Assembly: GCA_041649955.1 (NCBI GenBank)
Contig: JBAZMD010000003.1
Span: forward strand, 1-64,000
DNA length: 64,000 nucleotides
DNA from: JAQUPP01 sp041649955
Lineage (GTDB): Bacteria > Patescibacteriota > Patescibacteriia > UBA2591 > JAQUPP01
Direction of reading: 5' to 3'
The notes under the pieces were generated by a model. That model saw only the letters and a list, made by a program, of their open reading frames with translations, was not told the DNA's origin and ran no database searches. The position numbers and the translations under genes are program-made. Of this stretch, positions 18,323-26,717 are shown piece by piece (position 1 is the first letter of the stretch; each line of letters begins with the position of its first letter).

Positions 18323-18441
18323 TTACCCCGCATTAAGCCCGCTTATAGAAAATATAATAAGTCGCAATTAAGCCGCAGGCGATGCAGCGCGCAAAATTAA
18401 TATTAAAAATTAAATTTTATTAAGCTTTGGTGCGCGGGTAA
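18323..18441. repeat. Candidate element J after the pseudouridine synthase
   Basis: Left end TTTACCCCGC and right end GCGCGGGTAA form a weak, imperfect inverted repeat over about 119 bp. The 17 bases TAGAAAACCTTTACCCC running into the left end also precede element G (27775-27791). The interior has AAGCCGCAGGCGA, shared with the element at 31670-31790. Confidence 0.4.
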
Positions 18442-18472
18442 CAAATTTTTTAAATAAAAAAGTGAGATAAAA

Positions 18473-19027
18473 ATGGGTAAATTAATTATCATTTCCGGGC
18501 CCTCCGGGGCAGGTAAGGACAGCATAATTGAAGGTCTTAAAAAAGAGAATCTTGATTTTTTTGAAGTAGTAACCACCACTACGCGTCCAATGAGGCAGGG
18601 CGAATCAGAAGGCCATCCTTATCATTTTGTTTCAAAAGAAAAATTTGAACAAATGATAAAAAATGATGAGTTGGTTGAACATGCTTTGGTTTACGAAAAT
18701 TATTACGGTTCTCAGAAAAAAGATGTTGAAGAATTATTGAAGTCGGGCAAAACGGTTATTTTTAAAATTGATTGCCAAGGTGCAAAGACAATTAAAACCA
18801 AACTTCCTCAAGCAAAAGTAATTTTTATCATTTCGCCGTCAATTGAAATTTTGGAAAAACGATTGCGCGACAGAAAACAAGATTCGGAAGAAGTGATTCA
18901 AAGGCGGGTAGCCGAAGCGCAAAAAGAATTAGCCACTCTTGATAATTGGGATTATGTTATTACTAATAAAGAAGGGGAATTAGAAGAAGCCGTGAAACGA
19001 GTTAAAGAAATTATTATTTCGCTTTAA
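18473..19027 (+). CDS. gmk: Guanylate kinase
   Basis: Phosphorylates GMP to GDP with ATP. The 184-residue length is slightly short but complete. The P-loop reads SGPSGAGKDS (about residues 7-16). The GMP-binding lid has TTTTRPMRQGESEGHPYHFVS (about 35-55), followed by ALVYENYYGS and ISPSIEILEKRLRDR. Start at the ATG directly ahead of the first beta strand. rplS begins 26 bases downstream. Confidence 0.97.
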   Translation: MGKLIIISGPSGAGKDSIIEGLKKENLDFFEVVTTTTRPMRQGESEGHPYHFVSKEKFEQMIKNDELVEHALVYENYYGSQKKDVEELLKSGKTVIFKIDCQGAKTIKTKLPQAKVIFIISPSIEILEKRLRDRKQDSEEVIQRRVAEAQKELATLDNWDYVITNKEGELEEAVKRVKEIIISL

Positions 19028-19053
19028 TATATTAATCAAAATTAAAATATAAT

Positions 19054-19398
19054 ATGGAAGATATAAAAAAAGAAAAAAAAGAAGCCAGCGTTACTGACAT
19101 TAAACCGGGAATGATAATTAAAATTTATCAAAAAATAAAAGAACCCGATGCGAAAGGAAATATGAAAGAAAGAATCCAAATTTTTGAAGGTATGGTCATT
19201 TCTCGTCATGGCGGAAGTACGCCCGGAGCCACTTTTACCGTCAGCAGAAAAGCGGCTGACAATATCGGCGTGGAAAAAATTTATCCTTTATATTCGCCGA
19301 CGATTTCAAAAATAGAAATAATGAAAAAGTTTAAAGTCAGAAGAGCTAAATTGAATTTCTTAAAAGATCATTCCAAAAAATTAAAGGAAATAAAATAA
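19054..19398 (+). CDS. rplS: Large-subunit ribosomal protein L19
   Basis: Ribosomal protein at the 30S-50S interface, 114 residues. The SH3-like barrel is recognisable from DIKPGMIIKIYQKIKE through RIQIFEGMVISRHGGSTPGATFTVSR to IEIMKKFKVRRAKLNFLK. The N-terminus is short and Lys/Glu-rich. In many bacteria rplS follows trmD; here it follows gmk and precedes a tRNA cluster, 17 bases away. Confidence 0.96.
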   Translation: MEDIKKEKKEASVTDIKPGMIIKIYQKIKEPDAKGNMKERIQIFEGMVISRHGGSTPGATFTVSRKAADNIGVEKIYPLYSPTISKIEIMKKFKVRRAKLNFLKDHSKKLKEIK

Positions 19399-19415
19399 AG
19401 TAATTGTTATTTTGG

Positions 19416-19502
19416 GCGGACGTGGCGGAACTGGTATACGCGCATGCTTGAGGTGCATGTGGGAGCAATCCTGCGAGGGTTCGAATCCCTCCGTCCGCAC
19501 CA
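19416..19502 (+). tRNA. tRNA-Leu(GAG)
   Basis: Class II tRNA with a long variable arm. Acceptor GCGGACG/CGTCCGC, anticodon stem CATGC/GCATG with loop TTGAGGT (anticodon GAG), T stem GAGGG/CCCTC. CCA encoded. First of four tRNAs in a row. Confidence 0.93.
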
Positions 19503-19529
19503 AAAACTAAAATATAGAAATTATAATAT

Positions 19530-19603
19530 GGGCCCGTGGTATACCGGTAACACGCTTCCATGGCATGGAAGAGTAAGGGGTTCGATTCCCCTCGGGTCCA
19601 CCA
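19530..19603 (+). tRNA. tRNA-Ala(GGC)
   Basis: Acceptor GGGCCCG/CGGGTCC keeps the G3:U70 pair that marks alanine tRNAs. Anticodon stem CTTCC/GGAAG with loop ATGGCAT (anticodon GGC). CCA encoded. Confidence 0.95.
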
Positions 19604-19633
19604 AAATTTAACAGGGGCGTCGGGTTTTATCAG

Positions 19634-19705
19634 GGGCAATTAGCTCAATGGTAGAGCGTCTCGTTTACACCGAGAAGGTTGTAGGTTCGATCCCTACATT
19701 GCCCA
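19634..19705 (+). tRNA. tRNA-Val(TAC)
   Basis: Acceptor GGGCAAT/ATTGCCC, anticodon stem TCTCG/CGAGA with loop TTTACAC (anticodon TAC), T stem GTAGG/CCTAC. CCA is not encoded; the gene ends at the discriminator A. Confidence 0.95.
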
Positions 19706-19754
19706 TTTAAGAGGGCAAATAAGGGCGAAATACACTCTTAAACATACAAATTTC

Positions 19755-19826
19755 GCCAGGGTAGCTCAGTGGTAGAGCGAAGGACTGAAAATCCTTGCGT
19801 TGGCAGTCCGATTCTGCCCCCTGGCA
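19755..19826 (+). tRNA. tRNA-Phe(GAA), unusual T loop
   Basis: Acceptor GCCAGGG/CCCTGGC, anticodon stem AAGGA/TCCTT with loop CTGAAAA (anticodon GAA), T stem GGCAG/CTGCC. The T loop reads TCCGATT instead of TTCGATT, so the nearly universal U55 is C. CCA is not encoded. Last of the four-tRNA cluster, followed by a terminator. Confidence 0.9.
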
Positions 19827-19830
19827 TATT

Positions 19831-19858
19831 AAAAGACCGTAGATTTCTACGGTCTTTT
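19831..19858. terminator. Bidirectional terminator after the tRNA cluster
   Basis: AAAAGACCGTAGA/TCTACGGTCTTTT hairpin with A and T tails on either side. It can serve the tRNA cluster on plus and the reductase gene on minus. Confidence 0.85.
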
Positions 19859-19880
19859 AATTATTTATATTTTTCAAATT

Positions 19881-20732
19881 TTACAGAGATTTTTTATAGA
19901 CTTCCATAATTTCTCTCAACCGTTTTTCGTCAATGGCTGGCATTTCTATTCCCAAATTTTTGGCTTTTTGATTGGATAAAACGCAATTGCTTCGTTTAGC
20001 GCTGGTAATATTATAAAGTTCATTCAAAGAAATTAATTCATATTGATGACTTGGATTGACTATTTCTTGATAGGCTTTGAGCATTTGTTCGTGGGTCAAA
20101 TAATTGTCATTCACTAAATTTAAAATGCCAATCGGACGGATTTCGGCCAATTTAACCAAGGCCGGAAACATATCTTCAATTAAAGTCACGGAATTAGGTA
20201 AAGAAATAACTTTTTTATAAGAAATTATTTTATTAAGCAGATTGCGCGGATGAGAATGCATGGAAATCGGCATTCTGATTCTAAGTTGGAGAACGGGTAA
20301 TTCTTTAAGCGCCATTTGCATCGCGACTCTCATTTGGGAATAAAAACTGCCGAAAAAATTCGGTTCATCTTCTTCGCTAAAAGGTGTTTCCGGCGTGCCG
20401 GAATAAATACAACCCGAAGCGATTTGGATCATAAAGCTTGACGCTTCCAGAGCGGCCAAAGCGACGTTAATCGCTCCCGCCACATTGACCGCCACAGTTT
20501 CTTGTTTATGAGTTTCACACCAATCAATATTCGGATAAGCTCTGACGCCGGCAAAATTAATCACCACATCAGGCTTGGTTTCCTGAAATTTTTTCTTTAA
20601 AGCCGGCAAATCGGTAATATCAATTCTTTCGCTGAAAACTTCAAAATTATTTTGTTTCAAATATTCCACGAATTTTCCGCCCATAAATCCGCTTGCCCCC
20701 AAAATATAAAAATTTGGTTTTTTATTTTCCAT
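19881..20732 (-). CDS. NAD(P)-dependent sugar epimerase/reductase (dTDP-rhamnose reductase-like)
   Basis: An extended short-chain dehydrogenase of 283 residues, by family a reductase of dTDP-4-keto sugars. The Rossmann motif GASGFMGG is at residue 12. NFAGVRAYPNIDWCETHK (about 60), SGCIYSG and EEDEPNFFGSFYSQM (about 120-135), then RIRMPIS and NPRN-like HPRNLL (about 155-165) look closer to plant and viral NRS/ER-type rhamnose enzymes than to RmlD. The expected YxxxK catalytic pair reads YSQMR, with arginine in place of lysine. The gene faces its promoter at 20740-20767. With the RmlA-like gene at 4575 it may feed glycan synthesis. Confidence 0.8.
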   Translation of the reverse strand: MENKKPNFYILGASGFMGGKFVEYLKQNNFEVFSERIDITDLPALKKKFQETKPDVVINFAGVRAYPNIDWCETHKQETVAVNVAGAINVALAALEASSFMIQIASGCIYSGTPETPFSEEDEPNFFGSFYSQMRVAMQMALKELPVLQLRIRMPISMHSHPRNLLNKIISYKKVISLPNSVTLIEDMFPALVKLAEIRPIGILNLVNDNYLTHEQMLKAYQEIVNPSHQYELISLNELYNITSAKRSNCVLSNQKAKNLGIEMPAIDEKRLREIMEVYKKSL

Positions 20733-20739
20733 ATTTGCT

Positions 20740-20767
20740 ATTATACCTATTTAAAATTTATTGGCAA
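20740..20767 (-). promoter_or_regulatory. Promoter for the reductase, part of a divergent cassette
   Basis: Read on minus: TTGCCA (20762-20767), 16 bases, TATAAT (20740-20745). It is the left half of the divergent cassette that is copied at 21908-22068, where the minus-facing copy has no gene to drive. Confidence 0.75.
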
Positions 20768-20803
20768 TCTTATAATTTATTATCGGTATACTCATTTATA
20801 CAC

Positions 20804-20878
20804 AACAAAAGCATTGACAAAAAGCGGGGGGGGGTAAACTATAAGTAAGGTTAAAAATTAATTATTAACTTAATTTTT
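20804..20878 (+). promoter_or_regulatory. Poly-G promoter cassette, copy 1
   Basis: Contains TTGACA (20814-20819), then AAAAGC, a run of nine G (20826-20834), then TAAACTATAAG as the -10 region. It matches copy 2 (21995-22068) along the whole block except that copy 2 has eight G. A homopolymer between -35 and -10 would change spacing when it slips. Confidence 0.75.
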
Positions 20879-20914
20879 TTTCTCGAAGTTAGCTTGCGCT
20901 ATATAAGAGAAGAA

Positions 20915-21709
20915 ATGAAAACTATGTCAGAAAAAAAAGAAGGTCAGGTGCCACATCAAGAGCACGAAAAAGTAATTGAGCAACAAGAAAAAACGATAGA
21001 AGAAATGAAAAAAGTATTAGCTGAAAAATTTCCTTTACATTATTATACTGTTTCGAAAAATGGAAAATTTTTTGGTGGTAATGCTCAATCTGGAGAGGAT
21101 ATTTTACAGGAGAATCCAAATCACGCTTATCACTTTAATAAAGAAAATGCTGAAAATTTTGTAAATTTAGATAAGGATTATAAAATTCAAGAGATTGACA
21201 ATGGAGAAACAGGTATTGATAGTATAATTTTTTGTAAGAAGATTTGTGGCATTCCTATGACTGAAAAAGAGAAAGAAACCCATGAAAAATATAGGGGCTT
21301 ATCAAAAGAAATAGAGCGATGGGCAGAAGAGATGGAGATAGAATTGAAGAAAGCTATTACGTCAAATAAAGATCTTCATTACGAATACAGTTACGAAGAA
21401 TTAGCAGGTTTTCCAGGAGATAAGTATAAGGAAGGAGACCCCGCTTACAAAGGAGTACACAAAAATAGTATTCAAGTTCGTCCTTTTGATGTTGAAAACA
21501 ATTCAATACAGATTTATTTCGCGCCTCATGTTAATTATAAGACAGCAGCCGAAGGAGAACACAAATTAGTTAGCGTTACTGCCATTGAGATAGATCAAAA
21601 GAGATTTATAATAGAATATATTAAAAATACACCATTTTACAAAAAATTTAAGCCAACTATTATTTTAGACCAGCCATCTGGATTCAAAGAGATTGTTACA
21701 CCGGAATAG
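20915..21709 (+). CDS. Unknown protein behind poly-G promoter 1
   Basis: 264 residues from ATG 20915, chosen over the TTG-led longer frame; MSEKK at 20924 is an alternative. The N-terminal 40 residues form a Glu/Lys/Gln-rich coiled coil. The remainder is soluble alpha/beta with no motif I recognise; stretches such as HYYTVSKNGKFFGGNAQSG and SIQVRPFDVENNSIQIYFAPH stand out. No signal peptide. It has its own promoter cassette and a terminator at 21878, so it is a single-gene unit. Codon use is less biased than in the housekeeping genes, in keeping with an accessory gene. Confidence 0.6.
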   Translation: MKTMSEKKEGQVPHQEHEKVIEQQEKTIEEMKKVLAEKFPLHYYTVSKNGKFFGGNAQSGEDILQENPNHAYHFNKENAENFVNLDKDYKIQEIDNGETGIDSIIFCKKICGIPMTEKEKETHEKYRGLSKEIERWAEEMEIELKKAITSNKDLHYEYSYEELAGFPGDKYKEGDPAYKGVHKNSIQVRPFDVENNSIQIYFAPHVNYKTAAEGEHKLVSVTAIEIDQKRFIIEYIKNTPFYKKFKPTIILDQPSGFKEIVTPE

Positions 21710-21877
21710 AATAGTAGTGATTTGATTGTGTAACGAGTATTATCTTTGTTTAAATCTGAGATGTAAATATACCAATCTTATCCCTGAATTATGGTTTTAA
21801 TGTCATTATTTATGATACGAAGTCAAAAAATCTTGTGAATTCAAATATAATCCCATCTCTATTCAAGAAGAGTCAAT

Positions 21878-21907
21878 AAAAAATAAGGGTTTAAACCCTT
21901 ATTTTTT
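21878..21907. terminator. Bidirectional terminator between the two poly-G genes
   Basis: Near-perfect palindrome AAAAAATAAGGGTTT/AAACCCTTATTTTTT. The 400-base gap 21710-22109 otherwise holds about 165 bases with no feature I can name (21710-21877) and then the second promoter cassette. Confidence 0.85.
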
Positions 21908-22068
21908 ATTATACCTATCTGAAATTCGTTGGCAATCTTATAATTTATTCTCTGTGTACTCATTTTGTACGTATAGACATCTTGATTTATCAATAACAAA
22001 AGCATTGACAAAAAGCGGGGGGGGTAAACTATAAGTAAGGTTAAAAATTAATTATTAACTTAATTTTT
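21907..22068. repeat. Duplicated divergent promoter region (copy 2)
   Basis: Copy 2 of the 20738-20878 region. The left block (TTATACCTAT...TTGGCAATCTTATAATTTATT) keeps the minus-facing TTGCCA/TATAAT promoter, now pointing into the terminator at 21878. The right block (21995-22068) keeps the plus-facing poly-G promoter with eight G (22017-22024). About 45 bases between the blocks differ and are longer than in copy 1. Confidence 0.75.
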
Positions 22069-22109
22069 CCGAAATTGACTTAGTCATATAAGGAAAAATA
22101 GAAAAAATT

Positions 22110-22838
22110 ATGCCAGAAAAAAATAGAGGATTTAATCCTGACACTTCACAAAATAAAGGAATAAAATCTCAAAATATAGAGCTCTACGATAAAGAAGGAA
22201 GAGTGCAAGACCCTGAAATTGCGCAGGTAATGGCTAAGATTGAGAAACCTTATCGAGAGCAGAAACGATGGGGAGTATTTGGTCCGTCTAAGAAAACAAT
22301 AGAAAAAGGAGAACAGCTTGCTGAAGAGAGAGGAGAGGAATCTTTAGAAGGGCGGAAAGATCATTTACGAAGGGAAATAATAGATACTATAAACTATCTA
22401 TTGCATAAAAAGGGAACAGAACGCAGTATTAGTTATACAGCAAAAGGAGTACACCAATTTGGAGGTCCATGGAGCAAGATGGTACAAAATACAGAGCATA
22501 AGTTGGATTTAGATATAGCAGACGGAATATCAATAAATTACACTCTAATTGGCGGTGGTTTTGCACCAGACGGCCTTTTAATGAATGGACATAGTTTAGA
22601 TATTGACAGGCTTAGTTATGATGAAAGAAAAACACTATTAAAGGCATTAAAGGAAACGGCAGAGCCATACAAAGTTTCCGATAGAGAGAGAAGTTTAAAA
22701 AAGGAAAATTCAAGGATTCTGTCAGACGAGAAAGTAAAAGGAAAACAGGAATCAGAACATAAGATCGCAGCAGAAGGAGAATCCAAGGTTGCAGAGTTGT
22801 TAAAAGAATTAGCAAAAAAATATAAAGAGAAAAATTAG
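22110..22838 (+). CDS. Unknown protein behind poly-G promoter 2
   Basis: 242 residues, charged, without a membrane segment. It does not look related to the protein behind copy 1 of the promoter. A helical region (about 30-95) is followed by a beta-like block (about 105-165; SISYTAKGVHQFGGPW, GISINYTLIGGGFAPDG) and a Lys/Glu-rich helical C-terminus. I do not recognise the family. The initiating ATG follows GGAAAAATAGAAAAAATT, with no clear Shine-Dalgarno. A terminator at 22884 closes the unit. Confidence 0.6.
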   Translation: MPEKNRGFNPDTSQNKGIKSQNIELYDKEGRVQDPEIAQVMAKIEKPYREQKRWGVFGPSKKTIEKGEQLAEERGEESLEGRKDHLRREIIDTINYLLHKKGTERSISYTAKGVHQFGGPWSKMVQNTEHKLDLDIADGISINYTLIGGGFAPDGLLMNGHSLDIDRLSYDERKTLLKALKETAEPYKVSDRERSLKKENSRILSDEKVKGKQESEHKIAAEGESKVAELLKELAKKYKEKN

Positions 22839-22883
22839 TAAGATTCTGGTAAATAAATTTTTAAGAGGAATTAGAAACAGCAC

Positions 22884-22914
22884 AAATACCGAAGTTATTT
22901 TAACTTCGGTATTT
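22884..22914. terminator. Terminator after the second poly-G gene
   Basis: AAATACCGAAGTT/AACTTCGGTATTT hairpin with an ATTTT loop, followed by a T-rich stretch. Confidence 0.8.
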
Positions 22915-23003
22915 GAATTTAAAAATTAACTAAAGTCAAATTCGGGACTGTTATCAAGCAGTCCCTCTTTTCTTTTTTTAAAAAAGCGTTATAATAATCA
23001 TAT

Positions 23004-24335
23004 ATGGCAAAAGAACTAACAAAAATGGATAAAATAATTTCGTTGTGCAAACGCCGAGGATTTATATTCCCCGGTTCTGAAATATACGGCGGATTGGCCA
23101 ATTCTTGGGATTTTGGCCCTCTTGGCGTTGAATTGAAAAATAATATCAAACGAGCTTGGTGGAAAGAAATAGTCCAAAAAAGAGATGACGTGGTGGGATT
23201 GGACAGCTCCATTTTAACGCCTAAAATTGTTTGGGAAGCATCAGGACATTTGGAAAATTTTACCGATCCTTTGGTGGAATGCAAAAAATGCCATCAGAGA
23301 TTCAGATCTGACAAAATTGAAGGCAAAAAATGCCCGGATTGCGGCGGCGAACTTACCGAAGGCAAGAAATTCAATCTCTTGATGAAAACTCATTTAGGCG
23401 CGGTTGAAGGCTCTCAAGACGAGGCCTATATGCGCGGCGAAACTTGCCAAGGAATTTATTTGAATTATTTGAATGTTAAAGAATCAATGAGAAAAAAATT
23501 GCCGTTTGGCGTTGCTCAAGTCGGAAAGGCATTTAGAAATGAAATAACGCCCGGGAATTTTATTTTCAGAACGCGCGAATTTGAACAAATGGAAATGCAA
23601 TATTTTGTTTCGCCCAAAGATGCGAATGAATATTATCAAGAATGGAAAGATTGGACTTTTGATTGGTATAAAAATTTGGTTTATCGTCCGGAAAATTTGC
23701 GCTTGCGCCAGCATGAAAAAGACGAATTGGCGCATTATGCCAAAGAGGCATGGGACGTAGAATACAAAACGCCGTTTGACGATTGGAGCGAATTCGCAGG
23801 TATCCATAATCGCGGAGATTGGGATTTATCGCGGCATGGGAAATACAGTGGCACGGACATGAATTACACAGATGAAGAAACTAAAGAAAAATTTATTCCT
23901 TATGTTGACGAAGTTTCCATGGGTGCGGACAGGGCGGTGTTATTATTCTTAATTGACGCTTATGACGAAGTTGAAACCAGATCCGGAGGTGAAAATGCGG
24001 TTCATGAAACGGAAATAGTTTTGCGTCTTCACAAAAATTTAGCCCCGATCAAAGTGGCGATTTTACCATTATCCAAAAAAGAAGAATTGTCTCAACCGGC
24101 CAAGGAAATTTATCACGATTTGCAAAAATATTTTATGTGCCAATATGACGAAACGGCTTCCATCGGAAAACGTTATCGCCGCCAAGATGAAATCGGCACG
24201 CCTTATTGCGTAACTGTTGATTTTGAAAGTTTGGAAGACAAAAAAGTGACTGTCCGCGACCGAGATACCATGAAACAAGAAAGAATTTTAATTTCCGAAT
24301 TAACCGGTTGGTTAAAAGATAAATTAGAAAATTAA
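23004..24335 (+). CDS. glyQS: Glycyl-tRNA synthetase, single-chain dimeric type
   Basis: Charges tRNA-Gly; a tRNA-Gly(TCC) gene lies at 46870. The 443-residue class II enzyme is the archaeal/eukaryotic/Gram-positive type rather than alpha2beta2. Motif 1 region GFIFPGSEIYGGLANSWDFGPLG is at the N-terminus. A zinc-ribbon insert has CKKCHQRF and CPDCGG (about 93-115). Motif 2 (FRNEITPGNFIFRTREFEQMEMQYF) is near 180. Motif 3 (GADRAVLLFLIDAY) is near 312. The C-terminal anticodon-binding domain (IKVAILPL) follows. The M16 protease gene starts 3 bases after the stop. Confidence 0.96.
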   Translation: MAKELTKMDKIISLCKRRGFIFPGSEIYGGLANSWDFGPLGVELKNNIKRAWWKEIVQKRDDVVGLDSSILTPKIVWEASGHLENFTDPLVECKKCHQRFRSDKIEGKKCPDCGGELTEGKKFNLLMKTHLGAVEGSQDEAYMRGETCQGIYLNYLNVKESMRKKLPFGVAQVGKAFRNEITPGNFIFRTREFEQMEMQYFVSPKDANEYYQEWKDWTFDWYKNLVYRPENLRLRQHEKDELAHYAKEAWDVEYKTPFDDWSEFAGIHNRGDWDLSRHGKYSGTDMNYTDEETKEKFIPYVDEVSMGADRAVLLFLIDAYDEVETRSGGENAVHETEIVLRLHKNLAPIKVAILPLSKKEELSQPAKEIYHDLQKYFMCQYDETASIGKRYRRQDEIGTPYCVTVDFESLEDKKVTVRDRDTMKQERILISELTGWLKDKLEN

Positions 24336-24338
24336 GGT

Positions 24339-25619
24339 ATGTACTTTCAAACAAAATTATCTCAAGGCCTTCGCTTAATTACAGTGCCGGTTAAAAATGC
24401 CGAGTCAGTGACAATTGAAGTGCTTTTGCCAATTGGTTCGCGTTATGAAACCAAGGATTTAAACGGCGCTTCTCATTTTATTGAACACATGATGTTTAAA
24501 GGCACAAAGCGCCGGCCGTCTGCTTTATTGGTGGCAAAAGAATTGGATAGTTTGGGAGCGAGATATAATGCGTTTACTTCCAAAGATCACACCGGTTATT
24601 GGATAAAAGCGGTTGATAATAAAACGGAAAAAGCTTTTGATATTTTGTCCGACATGGTTTTTAATTCTGTTTTTGATAAAGAAGAATTTGAAAAAGAAAA
24701 AAAAGTTATTTTGGAGGAAATCAAAATGTATGAAGAAAATCCCTTGCTTCATATTGAAGATATGTTTGAAAAAGTTTTATTTGGAAGCCATCCCTTGGGT
24801 TGGCTGGTAAGCGGGGATATGCCGACTGTTCAAAAAATGAGCCAGCAAAAATTAATGGCGTACAAAGAAAAATTTTATCAGCCGAATCAGATGATTGTGG
24901 TGGTGGCGGGCAATATTAAAAATCAAGAAGCCATTAAATTGGTTAAAAAATATTTCGGCGCTTATCAAGGCAAAAAAAATAAAACTGATTTCTCGCTGTT
25001 TAAAAATGAAGAAAAAAAACATTGGCCCAAAGCGAATATTTTATTCAAAGATACCAATCAGGTCCAAATCGCTTTAGGCGGCCTGGGTTATTCTTATCAT
25101 CATCGTGATTTGGAAGCCGCTTCTGTTTTAAGCCTTATTTTAGGCGGTAATATGAGTTCGCGTCTTTTTACCGAGATAAGAGTAAAAAGAGGATTGGCTT
25201 ATTTTGTGGAAATGGAATTGGGCGTTTATCAAGACACGGGCAGTTTTGAAATTCGGGCCGGAGTTGATAAAAATAGAACTGAAGAAACATTAAAAGTTAT
25301 TTTGGAAGAATTAAATAAAATCAAAAAACAAGGCGCAAGCAAAGAAGAATTGACCCGAGCCAAAGATTATATTGAAGGAACAATGAAACTTTCTTTTGAA
25401 GAATCAGCCACTTTGGCTTCATGGTACGGCAGGCAGTTATTATTGGTTGGCAAGATTATTACGCCGAAAGAAAAATTAAAAAAGATAAAAATGGTCAGCC
25501 AGTCGGATATTCAAAGAATAGCCAACCAGCTTTTTAAAAACAAAAATTTAAATTTGGCTATGATCGGGCCGTTTAAAGAAAATCGCCAATTCTTGCGGAT
25601 TTTGCAAGATGAGATATAA
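24339..25619 (+). CDS. M16 family zinc peptidase
   Basis: Processing-peptidase-like metalloprotease of 426 residues, a single two-domain unit like the mitochondrial beta subunit and bacterial YmxG. The inverted zinc motif is HFIEH (about residue 47) with the downstream glutamate in EEIKMYEENP (about 125). RLFTEIRVKRGLAYFVE (about 275) is the conserved C-domain block. Zinc ligands are intact, so it is probably active. No signal peptide. Physiological substrate unknown. It is tightly linked to glyQS upstream and to the AI-2E transporter gene 28 bases downstream. Confidence 0.92.
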   Translation: MYFQTKLSQGLRLITVPVKNAESVTIEVLLPIGSRYETKDLNGASHFIEHMMFKGTKRRPSALLVAKELDSLGARYNAFTSKDHTGYWIKAVDNKTEKAFDILSDMVFNSVFDKEEFEKEKKVILEEIKMYEENPLLHIEDMFEKVLFGSHPLGWLVSGDMPTVQKMSQQKLMAYKEKFYQPNQMIVVVAGNIKNQEAIKLVKKYFGAYQGKKNKTDFSLFKNEEKKHWPKANILFKDTNQVQIALGGLGYSYHHRDLEAASVLSLILGGNMSSRLFTEIRVKRGLAYFVEMELGVYQDTGSFEIRAGVDKNRTEETLKVILEELNKIKKQGASKEELTRAKDYIEGTMKLSFEESATLASWYGRQLLLVGKIITPKEKLKKIKMVSQSDIQRIANQLFKNKNLNLAMIGPFKENRQFLRILQDEI

Positions 25620-25646
25620 TTAAAGTATAAATATAAATCAAAATTT

Positions 25647-26705
25647 ATGTTTGAAAACCAAAATGATTCAAATCCAAAAAACACTATAATTTTTAAAATA
25701 GACCCTTTGTCGGTGGTTAAAGTTGTTTTAGTTCTTCTGGGTTTTTGGTTTTTGTATTTTATCCGAGATATTATTTTTATGGTTTTAATCGCGGTTTTTT
25801 TGGCCGTGATTATTAATCCCACGGTTAATTTTTTTGAAAAAAGAAAATTCCCCCGCTGGCTGGGAGCCTTTATTATTTATTTGATTATTTTTTTGATTTT
25901 GACCGGTCTTGGTTTTGCCGCTTGGCCGACTATTACAGAACAAGGTAAATTTTTTATTAATCAAGTTCCGGAATTTTTTCAATCAATTGTGGGAAAAATA
26001 CCCGTAATGGCGCAGCAGCAATTCTTAAAAATCGGCAATCAATGGATGAATCAAAATTTTTTGGGAGATAATAATATATTCTCTTTTTTAGGAGATATTA
26101 TAGGACAAATTATTTCTTTATTTATGGTCCTAATAATATCTTTTTATTTATCCATTCAAAAGCGAACTTTTTATAATTCTCTGAATTTAATGATTCCAAA
26201 CAGATATCGCCATTTTTTTGAGCATTTTATGGCCTTAGCTCAAAAAGAAGTCAGTGCTTGGGTGAGGGGTCAATTTATTATCTGTTTAATTATTGGTATT
26301 TTAACTTATATTGGTTTATTATTTTTGAAAATTAAATTTGCTTTAATCTTGGCTATTATTGCCGGATTATTTGAAATTATTCCGTTTATCGGTCCTGTTT
26401 TAGCAGCGGTTCTGGCTGTAATTGTCGCTTTTGTTCAAGCACCGCTTTTAGGTTTATTAGTATTAATTTTTTATATTATTGTCCAGCAAATTGAACGCAT
26501 TATAATCTCTCCAAGCGTGATGTATAAGGTTATTGGTCTTAATCCGGCAATGGCTTTAATAGTGGTATTAATTGGGGGTAAATTAGCCGGTGCGATTGGA
26601 ATGATTATTTCCATCCCGATTGCCACGGTTATCAGCATTTTAATCCGCGATTATTTTAAAGAAAAAAGAGAAGTTGAACTTGAAGAAAAAAATTTAAAAG
26701 CGTAA
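25647..26705 (+). CDS. AI-2E family (PerM-like) membrane transporter
   Basis: 352-residue polytopic inner-membrane protein with about seven or eight membrane segments: a pair at about 22-62, one at 70-92, a soluble stretch 95-150, one at about 155-172, and a group from 210 to 330. The conserved family block GLFEIIPFIGPVLAAVLAVI is near 245. Some members export autoinducer-2, others exchange sodium and protons; nothing here decides. mreB starts 13 bases after the stop on the same strand. Confidence 0.88.
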   Translation: MFENQNDSNPKNTIIFKIDPLSVVKVVLVLLGFWFLYFIRDIIFMVLIAVFLAVIINPTVNFFEKRKFPRWLGAFIIYLIIFLILTGLGFAAWPTITEQGKFFINQVPEFFQSIVGKIPVMAQQQFLKIGNQWMNQNFLGDNNIFSFLGDIIGQIISLFMVLIISFYLSIQKRTFYNSLNLMIPNRYRHFFEHFMALAQKEVSAWVRGQFIICLIIGILTYIGLLFLKIKFALILAIIAGLFEIIPFIGPVLAAVLAVIVAFVQAPLLGLLVLIFYIIVQQIERIIISPSVMYKVIGLNPAMALIVVLIGGKLAGAIGMIISIPIATVISILIRDYFKEKREVELEEKNLKA

Positions 26706-26717
26706 ATATTATTTATT

